From an uncultured Actinomycetes bacterium (lineage in GTDB: Bacteria; Actinomycetota; Thermoleophilia; Gaiellales; F1-60-MAGs149): a stretch of 13,913 bases of DNA. Location of the stretch: positions 1-13,913 of the forward strand of contig CAJCBN010000141.1 of NCBI GenBank assembly GCA_903960645.1. The letters run 5' to 3'. Each line of letters begins with the position of its first letter. Position 1 is the first letter of the stretch. The notes under the pieces were generated by a model, which was not told where the DNA came from, did not search any database, and saw only the letters and a program-made list of their open reading frames with translations. The position numbers and the translations under genes were made by a program. Shown one piece after another: positions 1 to 5,536 of this stretch.

Positions 1-2440
1 GACAGCGCCGCAGACACCGACACACGCACCGACGCATCGCCAATAACCCCAGTCGGCGCTGCGGGCACATTCGGCTTCGCAATGGGTGTGACCGACGCCG
101 ACGCAGCCGATGCAGCAGACGTACCACCCGCATTCGTCGCGGTGGCGGTGAACGTATAGGCGGTGCCATTGGTCAGGCCCGACACCACGCACGACCCCGA
201 CGCACCCGTGATCGTGCACGTCGCCCCACCCGGCGACGCCGTTACCGTATGCGACGTCGCAGCTGCACCCGACTGCGCCGCAGAGACCGACACCGTGACC
301 GACGCGTCACCCACAACCCCGGTCGGTGCCGCCGGGACATTCGGGATCAGCGCGCCGGACGTCATCACCCGATTACCGGTGCCCGTGATCGAGACGGCAA
401 CGAACATGCCGTTCGCGTGCGTCAACCCGTACCAGTCGTTGTCGGCCGCCGATGTCCTCAGCGTCCAGTTGATGCCATCCGGACTCGTCATCACCCGATT
501 ACCGGTGCCGGTATAGGAGACGGCGACGAACTGGCCATTCCCGTACGTCACAGAGTTCCAGTCGTTGTCGGCTGCCGATGTCCTCAGCGTCCAGTTGATG
601 CCATCCGGACTCGTCATCACCCGATTACCGGTCCCCGAACTGGAGACGGCAACGAACACGCCATTGCCGTACACAACCGAGCGCCAGGCGTTATTGGCAG
701 CCGATGACCTCGATGTCCACGTGACGCCATCCGGACTCGTCATCACTCGATTACTGCTGCCGCTGATGCCGATGCCGACCGCAACGAACAGGCCATTCCC
801 GTACGTGACCGCGCGCCAGTCGTTCACGGATGCCGGCGTTCTTGACGTCCAGTTGATGCCATCCGGACTCGTCATCACCACATTGCCGACATACGAAGAG
901 GAGACGGCAACGAACAGGCCATTGCCGTACGTCACCGCGCGCCAGTCGCTGTCAGACGCCGATGCTCTCAACGTCCAGTTGATGCCGTCCGGACTCGTCA
1001 TCACCCGGTTACCCGTACCGGTGTACGAGACGGCCACGAACAGGCCATTGCCGTACGTGACCGAGCGCCAATTGTTGTCGGCCGGCGTCGTCCTGGCCGT
1101 CCACGTGATGCCATCCGGACTCGTCATCACCCGATTGCCGGTGCCAGTCGCGGCGACGGCGACAAACAGGCCATTGCCGTACGTCACCCCGGCCCAGGCG
1201 TTGTCGACTGCAGACGTCCTTGACGTCCACGCCCCCCCCACACTTGACGGCGGCGGAACGCTCGATTGAGCACTCGGTGTCACCGCTGCGGACGGCGTGG
1301 ATGCTGCTGAGGTACCGCCTGCATTGGTCGCGGTTGCGGTGAACGTATAGGCGGTCCCATTGGTCAGACCCGACACGACACATGAACCAGATACCCCGAC
1401 GATCGTGCAGGTCGCCCCACCCGGAGACGCCGTCACGGTGTGCGACGCCGCATCTGTACCCGACTGCGCTGCGGAGATCGACACACTGACCGACGCGACA
1501 CCCGCGATCACACCAGGTACCGCCGGGGCATTCGGGATCAGCGCGCCAGACGTCATCACGCGATTACCGGTGCCGGTTACCGAGACGGCAGCGAACAGGC
1601 CGTTCCCGTACGTCACCCCGTACCAGTTGTTGTCGGCCGCCGATGACCTCGACGTCCACGTGACGCCATCCGGGCTCGTCATCACCCGATTGCCCGTACC
1701 CGTCATGGACACAGCAACGAACTGGCCATTGCCGTACGTCACCGACTGCCAGTCGATGTCGGCAGCCCCCGTTCTCAGCGTCCAGTTGATGCCATCCGGA
1801 CTCGTCATCACCCGATTGCCGACGCCGGCAAGCTGGTACGTGTTGGAAACAGCAACGAACAGGCCATTGCCGTACGTCACTGACAGCCAGCGGGCGTTGG
1901 CCGGCGTGGTCCTTGACGTCCACGTGATGCCATCCGGACTCGTCATCACCCGATTACCGGTGCCGCTGATGGCGGTCGCAACGAACAGTCCGTTGGCGTA
2001 GACCACCGAGCGCCAGTCGTTGCCGGAGGCCGGCGTTCTCGACGTCCAGTTGATGCCATCCGGACTCGTCATCACCCGGTTGTTGACAACGGAAGAGGAG
2101 ACGGCAACGAACAGGCCATTGCCATACGTCACGGCGCGCCAATCGTTGTCGGACGCCGATGCTCTCAACGTCCAGTTGATGCCATCTGGACTCGTCATCA
2201 CCCGGTTACCGGTGCCGCTATACGAGACGGCCACGAACAGGCCATTGCCGTACGTCACCGAGCGCCAATTGTTGTCGGCCGGCGTCGTCCTGGCCGTCCA
2301 CGTGATGCCATCCGGACTCGTCATCACCCGATTGCCGGTGCCGGTGACACCGACGGCCACGAACAGGCCGTTGCCGTACGCCACCCCGTTCCAATCGTTG
2401 TCGACTGCAGACGTCCTTGCCGTCCACGACTCCCCTGCCA
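1..2440 (-). repeat. Tandem duplication, about 1.19-1.20 kb, of a propeller+Fn3 unit in gene A
   Basis: Two large direct copies, roughly 1240-2440 and 45-1240, each encode seven blades plus one Fn3-like domain. Equivalent landmarks are 1197 bp apart near the array start (acgagacggccacgaacagg at 1025 and 2222) and 1191 bp apart in the Fn3 part. The offset differs by whole codons, so the frame is kept. Stretches of more than 100 bp between about 1020-1140 and 2215-2340 are almost identical, which suggests recent duplication or gene conversion. Within each copy the blade unit recurs every 120-135 bp, marked by the near-invariant plus-strand string ccatccggactcgtcatcac. Confidence 0.85.
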
Positions 2441-2594
2441 CCAACGACGAGACGCCACCGCCACCACCGACACCACCGCCACCAACAACCATCGCGTTGG
2501 CCGGGGCTCCGGCACACAGCAGCAGGGCGCCGAGCGAGGCGAGTAGGGCAAGAAACGAGAGCTTCATGTGGCCGCGCGGGACGAGTTCGAACAT
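1..2594 (-). CDS. Gene A: secreted multi-propeller/fibronectin-III protein (3' end outside window)
   Basis: The frame is open from the start at 2594 to the window edge, about 864 codons, so the C-terminus is missing. A Sec signal peptide (MKLSFLALLASLGALLLCAG, then APANA|M, cleavage near residue 34) is followed by a Gly-rich linker. Residues about 57-346 hold seven repeats of about 41 aa (W..VTYGNGLFVAVS..GTGNRVMTSPDGI.WT). 'TSPDGITW' resembles a shortened Asp-box, so each array probably folds as a seven-bladed beta-propeller. A fibronectin-III-like domain follows (about 350-435, ending NGTAYTFTATATNAGGTSAAS), then seven more repeats (about 453-746), another Fn3 domain and the start of a third. 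The start is uncertain: ATG 2594 overlaps the stop of an upstream ORF (TGATG), while ATG 2567 gives the most classical signal peptide; neither has a Shine-Dalgarno. It is divergent from RR1. A surface binding or sensing role is inferred; no catalytic residues are seen. Confidence 0.85.
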   Translation of the reverse strand, partial: MFELVPRGHMKLSFLALLASLGALLLCAGAPANAMVVGGGGVGGGGGVSSLVAGESWTARTSAVDNDWNGVAYGNGLFVAVGVTGTGNRVMTSPDGITWTARTTPADNNWRSVTYGNGLFVAVSYSGTGNRVMTSPDGINWTLRASASDNDWRAVTYGNGLFVAVSSSVVNNRVMTSPDGINWTSRTPASGNDWRSVVYANGLFVATAISGTGNRVMTSPDGITWTSRTTPANARWLSVTYGNGLFVAVSNTYQLAGVGNRVMTSPDGINWTLRTGAADIDWQSVTYGNGQFVAVSMTGTGNRVMTSPDGVTWTSRSSAADNNWYGVTYGNGLFAAVSVTGTGNRVMTSGALIPNAPAVPGVIAGVASVSVSISAAQSGTDAASHTVTASPGGATCTIVGVSGSCVVSGLTNGTAYTFTATATNAGGTSAASTPSAAVTPSAQSSVPPPSSVGGAWTSRTSAVDNAWAGVTYGNGLFVAVAATGTGNRVMTSPDGITWTARTTPADNNWRSVTYGNGLFVAVSYTGTGNRVMTSPDGINWTLRASASDSDWRAVTYGNGLFVAVSSSYVGNVVMTSPDGINWTSRTPASVNDWRAVTYGNGLFVAVGIGISGSSNRVMTSPDGVTWTSRSSAANNAWRSVVYGNGVFVAVSSSGTGNRVMTSPDGINWTLRTSAADNDWNSVTYGNGQFVAVSYTGTGNRVMTSPDGINWTLRTSAADNDWYGLTHANGMFVAVSITGTGNRVMTSGALIPNVPAAPTGVVGDASVTVSVSAAQSGAAATSHTVTASPGGATCTITGASGSCVVSGLTNGTAYTFTATATNAGGTSAASAASASVTPIAKPNVPAAPTGVIGDASVRVSVSAAL

Positions 2595-2734
2595 CAATAC
2601 GTGCAACGAGGGTGCGCCGGACAAACCGGCGAGGACCAGTGCCCCAAGGGCGATGATTCAGGCGCGCTAGCGCGGAAGAAACAGGTATCGAGTGGTCGCA
2701 GCGACGAGCGCCGGCACATGTCAGACGGGTGCAT
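2594..2734 (-). CDS. Frameshifted relic leader ORF upstream of gene A (46 codons)
   Basis: An ATG sits exactly 6 nt after the -10 box shared with genes B and C. It opens a 46-codon frame beginning MHPSDMCRR and ending TY-TGA; the TGA overlaps the ATG at 2594 (TGATG). The DNA aligns with the first ~80 nt of gene B (MHPSHTHA...PRWRAW): both have ATGCAYCCGTCT, then ACCTGT, then TTCCGCG and GCGCGCCTG, but this copy is one nucleotide shorter before ACCTGT. In the frame of gene B's signal peptide the two Trp codons read TAG and TGA, followed by a hydrophobic stretch (IIALGALVLAGLSG) in gene A's own frame. It therefore looks like a decayed signal-peptide start that may now act as a translated leader coupled to gene A. 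Translation is not shown. Confidence 0.4.
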   Translation of the reverse strand: MHPSDMCRRSSLRPLDTCFFRASAPESSPLGHWSSPVCPAHPRCTY

Positions 2735-2740
2735 GCAGCC

Positions 2741-2751
2741 ACGCTATGCAA
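2741..2751 (-). promoter_or_regulatory. Minus-strand promoter of gene A, leaderless type
   Basis: The minus strand reads TTGCATAGCGT, with the -10 box TAGCGT at 2746-2741, followed by 6 nt and ATG at 2734. The same string with the same 6-nt gap precedes genes B and C, so transcription probably begins at or next to the A of the ATG. Here that ATG opens the relic leader ORF, which leaves gene A proper about 140 nt downstream. Confidence 0.6.
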
Positions 2752-2773
2752 CCCGGGCAAACCGTTGGGATCG

Positions 2774-2827
2774 GTGTATGGGTGCCCCTACCGCCGATTG
2801 CGCAACTGTACGGGTAGCCCTATCGCG
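2774..2827. promoter_or_regulatory. Paired operator-like direct repeats between gene A and RR1
   Basis: GTGTATGGGTGCCCCTACC begins at 2774 and CTGTACGGGTAGCCCTATC at 2806, exactly 32 bp (about three helical turns) apart. From GTAYGGGT onward 15 of 20 bases match. The first copy starts 28 bp from the gene A -10 box, the same distance as the related pairs before genes B and C. The second lies just upstream of the RR1 -10 box. This is a likely site for the divergently encoded response regulator, which is inference from position and symmetry. Confidence 0.5.
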
Positions 2828-2835
2828 GCGTGACC

Positions 2836-2841
2836 TAGACT
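2836..2841 (+). promoter_or_regulatory. -10 box of the RR1-HK1 operon
   Basis: TAGACT lies 9 nt before the GTG start of RR1. The identical hexamer lies 9 nt before the RR2 start at 10688-10693, although the surrounding bases differ. The spacing leaves a 5' UTR of about 0-3 nt, so the mRNA is probably leaderless, and no Shine-Dalgarno is seen. No consensus -35 is visible, which fits a promoter that needs an activator bound at the adjacent repeats. Confidence 0.5.
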
Positions 2842-2850
2842 GATCGCACT

Positions 2851-3498
2851 GTGCTCAGCCTCCTACTCCTCGAGGACGAAGATCTGCTGCGGCTCACGCT
2901 CGCCACGGCGCTGCCGGACGAGACGATGTCGGTCGTCGGCGCGTATGGCGATGCCAAGAGCGCGATCGCCGCGGCCTCCAAGACCGCCTTCGACGTGCTC
3001 GTCACCGACCTCGACTTGGCGCACGGGCAGGGCCCGAACGGCATCGTCGTCGCCAACGTGCTGCGCCGCACGAAGCCCGAGATCGGCGTGGTGCTGCTCA
3101 CGTCGTACGCGGATCCGCGTCTCGTCGGCTCGAAGCTCGATCAGCTGCCCGAGCGCACCGAGTACGTGCGCAAGCACGCGATCCGCGACATCGACACGCT
3201 GCGCACCGCGATTCGCCGCGCGGCACAGGGCACGAATGTGCCGGCGAGTCTCGCTGCCGAGGTGAACCTCACCGACACGCAGATGGAGACCATGCGCCTC
3301 GTCGCCCAGGGCTTGAGCAACGCTGAGATCGCGCGGCAGCGCGTCGTCACGGAGGGCGCCGTCGAGGTGTCGCTCCGCCGCATTGCCCGCAACCTCGGGT
3401 ACAGCAACGACTCGACGCAGAACGTCCGGGCGCTGCTCGTGCGCGCGTACTTCGAGCTGGCCGGGGCAACGGGTGCCCAGCACAAACTCCCGTCCTAG
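2851..3498 (+). CDS. RR1: NarL/LuxR-family response regulator
   Basis: A 215-residue two-component response regulator. The receiver domain (about 1-125) has the acidic pair E8/D9, phospho-acceptor D53 (VLVTDLDL), the switch Thr T84 (VVLLTSYAD) and K108 (YVRK). A LuxR-type helix-turn-helix covers about 141-183 (LTDTQMETMRLVAQGLSNAE, then IARQR); the recognition segment is VVTEGAVEVSLRRIARNLG, with A-V where T-V is usual. A ~30-residue tail ends GAQHKLPS. The GTG start fits the leaderless -10 box and aligns with the ATG start of RR2. It overlaps HK1 by 26 nt, so the two are an operon. It is presumably phosphorylated by HK1 and is expected to control the divergent gene A and its own operon through the 32-bp-spaced repeats; the targets are inferred. 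Confidence 0.93.
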   Translation: MLSLLLLEDEDLLRLTLATALPDETMSVVGAYGDAKSAIAAASKTAFDVLVTDLDLAHGQGPNGIVVANVLRRTKPEIGVVLLTSYADPRLVGSKLDQLPERTEYVRKHAIRDIDTLRTAIRRAAQGTNVPASLAAEVNLTDTQMETMRLVAQGLSNAEIARQRVVTEGAVEVSLRRIARNLGYSNDSTQNVRALLVRAYFELAGATGAQHKLPS

Positions 3499-5185
3499 CG
3501 CGCGCGAACTGCTCGGTGGCCGCTGGGCGATCTCGCTCCGCGGCTGGCTGATCTTCTCCGCGCTGCTCTTCATCCTCGGTCCGCTCGGCATCAAGTCCCA
3601 GTTGGGCGTGTCGGTACAGACCATCGCGGTGATCGTCGGCACAGGCTGGCTGGCGATGAGCGTCCTGTATCTGGCCGCGCACCTTACTGTTTTTCGCAAC
3701 CGCCACACCGCGCCCCGCCACGTCGCGTGGATCATCGGGCTCGGCGTCGTCGTGGGCGCCGCGCGCGCGGCGGCCGCCTTCGCCCTGCCTGAGAGCCGAG
3801 CCGCATTGGGCGACGGCTGGTCTAGCGCGCTCTCGGCCACGGTGTACTTCGTCCCGGTCACCGTGATGGCGGCGGTGCTGATCACGTACCTGCTCGCCGC
3901 GACCGACTGGTACGCCTCCGAGCGCACGCGACTGCTGCGCTTCGAGGTCGACGCCGAGGCCGCGCGCCTGCGCGCCGTCGGCGCACTCAAAGCCGCGCGT
4001 GCAGTGATCACCACGCGCATCCAGACCGCGCTCGAACAGCAACTCAGCGACCTCGAACGCGTCGCCACAATCGATGACGCCGACGCCCGCCTGTCCGACG
4101 CGCTCCTCGACACCGCCGCCGGGTACGTCCGACCCGAGAGCCACCGGCTCTGGCAAGAACGCGACCCCGGACTCCAGCGCAGCGGCTTCGCAGCGATCGA
4201 GCGCGCGAGCCTCTCTGCGCCTCTGCCGATCGCACTCCCCTACGCGCTGTGGGCCGTGATGATCATCCCCGCGGCAGCCTCGCATTTTGGCACGTTCACC
4301 TGGATCCCCAGTGCGCTCACGCTCTTCATTGCCATGGTGGTGCTGTACCCGCTTGGGCGCGCCGCGATCCGTCGGTACGCGCCCGCGCCGCACTACCTGC
4401 GCGCGCGTCTGCTCGCGCTCGTTCCGATGCTGGCTGCCGCGCTGCTGAGTGCGACCGCTGCGGCAGCGTTCGGGTCGAGTGCGACCACACCGCTGCAGAC
4501 AGTGCTGCCGGCGGTCTTCGTGGTCATCTTCACGGTCGTCGTCAGCTGGGTGCAGGCCGCGCTGCGCACCCAGGATGAGCGGCTGCGTTCGTTGCGCTCG
4601 TACGCCGAGAATGCCGAAGTCGAACGCCTCGCTCTCGAGGCCGCGACCGAGCAGATGCAACGCGAGCTCGCGCTCTACCTCCACGGCACGGTGCAGGCCG
4701 GCCTTGTCGCATCGGCGTACTCCATCCAGGACGCCGTCAATCGCGGCGACAGCGAGGCACTCGAAGAGGCGATCGCCGACGCGCGCGCCTCGATCGCGCG
4801 CGTCGGGCAGGACGCCGGCGAGGTGACGGTGCACGACCTCGTCTCGCTACGCACGGCGATCACCGAGCGCTGGGACGGCGCCATCGCCATCACGTGGAAC
4901 CTCCCGACGGACGAGCCGGCAGCCACCGTGATCACCCGCATCGAGAACGTGATCCAGGAGTGCCTCGCCAACGCGTCGATCCACGGCGCCGCCTCCGAGG
5001 CGACCGTGCGCATCGCCCTCGACGACGAGCAGGTGATCGTCGAGATCACCGACAACGGCCGGGGCGTTGGCACCGGCAAGCCCGGCCTCGGCAGCGCCAT
5101 CCTCACCGAGGCAACGCACGGCCAGTGGTCGATCGCGTCGGTGCCGGACGGTGGTGCGCAGGTGCGCGCCGTCGTGAACCACTGA
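3473..5185 (+). CDS. HK1: membrane sensor histidine kinase (HisKA_3-like)
   Basis: A 570-residue kinase. Four hydrophobic segments (about 24-41, 50-72, 84-104, 121-144) are followed by a ~105-residue soluble helical part (145-250, conserved YVRPESHRLW), four more hydrophobic segments (about 253-270, 278-295, 311-334, 342-362), a dimerisation/phosphotransfer helix and an ATPase domain. The likely phospho-acceptor is H404 in ALYLHGTVQAGLVA. The N-box is ECLANASIH (E497, N500, H504), the G1 box ITDNGRG (D527) and the G2 box GKPGLGSAIL. The residue after His is Gly, where DesK/NarX-type kinases have Asp. GTG 3473 is chosen because HK2 begins at the equivalent GTG with the same 26-nt overlap; an upstream in-frame TTG (3383) lies deep inside RR1. 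Its partner is RR1. The stimulus is unknown; no extracellular sensor domain is evident. Confidence 0.92.
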   Translation: MPSTNSRPSARELLGGRWAISLRGWLIFSALLFILGPLGIKSQLGVSVQTIAVIVGTGWLAMSVLYLAAHLTVFRNRHTAPRHVAWIIGLGVVVGAARAAAAFALPESRAALGDGWSSALSATVYFVPVTVMAAVLITYLLAATDWYASERTRLLRFEVDAEAARLRAVGALKAARAVITTRIQTALEQQLSDLERVATIDDADARLSDALLDTAAGYVRPESHRLWQERDPGLQRSGFAAIERASLSAPLPIALPYALWAVMIIPAAASHFGTFTWIPSALTLFIAMVVLYPLGRAAIRRYAPAPHYLRARLLALVPMLAAALLSATAAAAFGSSATTPLQTVLPAVFVVIFTVVVSWVQAALRTQDERLRSLRSYAENAEVERLALEAATEQMQRELALYLHGTVQAGLVASAYSIQDAVNRGDSEALEEAIADARASIARVGQDAGEVTVHDLVSLRTAITERWDGAIAITWNLPTDEPAATVITRIENVIQECLANASIHGAASEATVRIALDDEQVIVEITDNGRGVGTGKPGLGSAILTEATHGQWSIASVPDGGAQVRAVVNH

Positions 5186-5215
5186 CGTACCGGGAAGCCG
5201 CTCGCAGGCCGATGC

Positions 5216-5245
5216 GCGGCGCGACGGGTTGCCCCGCCGCGCCGC
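5216..5245 (-). terminator. Hairpin between convergent HK1 and gene B
   Basis: A 13-bp stem (5216-5228 with 5233-5245) and 4-nt loop lie between the HK1 and gene B stops. On the minus-strand RNA every position pairs (one G-U) and the loop is GCAA, a GNRA tetraloop; on the plus-strand RNA the same position is an A-C mismatch. It is therefore best suited to end the gene B transcript, with weaker action on HK1. There is no U-tract, as is common in GC-rich actinobacteria. A second small stem (GGTCGG 5247-5252 with CCGACC 5262-5267) overlaps the last codons of gene B. Confidence 0.6.
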
Positions 5246-5257
5246 TGGTCGGACCGT

Positions 5258-5536
5258 CTACCCGACCTTGATCTTGATCGTGCGCACGATGCTCGTGCCG
5301 TTCTTGCGCTTGACCTTCATTTTCACTTTGTAGGTGCCCGGCTTCGACGCCACGAGCTTGCCGTCGACGAGCTTCAGGCCCGCCGGCAGCGAGCTGGCCA
5401 GGTACTCGACCTTCGAGGTCGGGCGCACCCAGATGTTCGCGCCGCGCAGTAGATCCGCGCCAGCGGCCGGCGTCGCTGCTGCCAAGATCGCCTCGCCTCG
5501 CGTCTCACCCACGGTGATACCCGGCGCCGGTGAGAA
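5258..5536 (-). other. Shared C-terminal domain, copy in gene B
   Basis: Residues 887-979 (from VFSPAPGITVGETRG to KVG-stop). The central motif is LLRGANIWVRPTSKVEYLA, followed by LKLVDGKLVASKPGTYKVK and a basic beta-rich end. By eye it matches 83 of 93 residues in gene D, and more distantly the end of gene C. It always follows a Ser/Pro/Thr/Ala-rich linker and ends at the stop codon. There is no LPXTG, no terminal transmembrane helix and no PEP-CTERM signature. The alternation of hydrophobic residues suggests an Ig-like beta-sandwich. A role in cell-wall retention is a guess. Confidence 0.7.

Noticed and set aside
350..2440. Regular ~125-bp repeats as a CRISPR or minisatellite array
   Set aside because: The unit is in-frame coding sequence with protein-level conservation and no repeat-spacer structure.
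2500..2520. Lipoprotein lipobox at the Cys of the gene A signal peptide (LLLC)
   Set aside because: The residue before Cys is Leu, where Ala/Gly/Ser is required; the downstream ANA site fits ordinary signal peptidase I.
1..2567. Sialidase or other Asp-box enzyme activity for gene A
   Set aside because: The Asp-box-like motif is structural; no catalytic Arg triad or Tyr/Glu pair can be recognised, and the arrays look like pure repeats.
163..2670. Long plus-strand open frames (565-1269, 1360-2001, 2020-2670) opposite gene A
   Set aside because: They are antisense to the repeat-rich gene A; the period of the repeats keeps one antisense frame free of stops. The minus frame has a signal peptide, propeller and Fn3 features and is open throughout.
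3383..3472. TTG at 3383 as the start of HK1
   Set aside because: It would overlap RR1 by more than 100 nt and add about 30 residues with no match in HK2. GTG 3473 matches the HK2 start exactly.
2863..4834. Large minus-strand frames (416 and 495 aa) over RR1/HK1
   Set aside because: Shadow frames of GC-rich coding DNA, rich in Arg and low-complexity residues; the plus-strand frames encode clear receiver, HTH and kinase domains.
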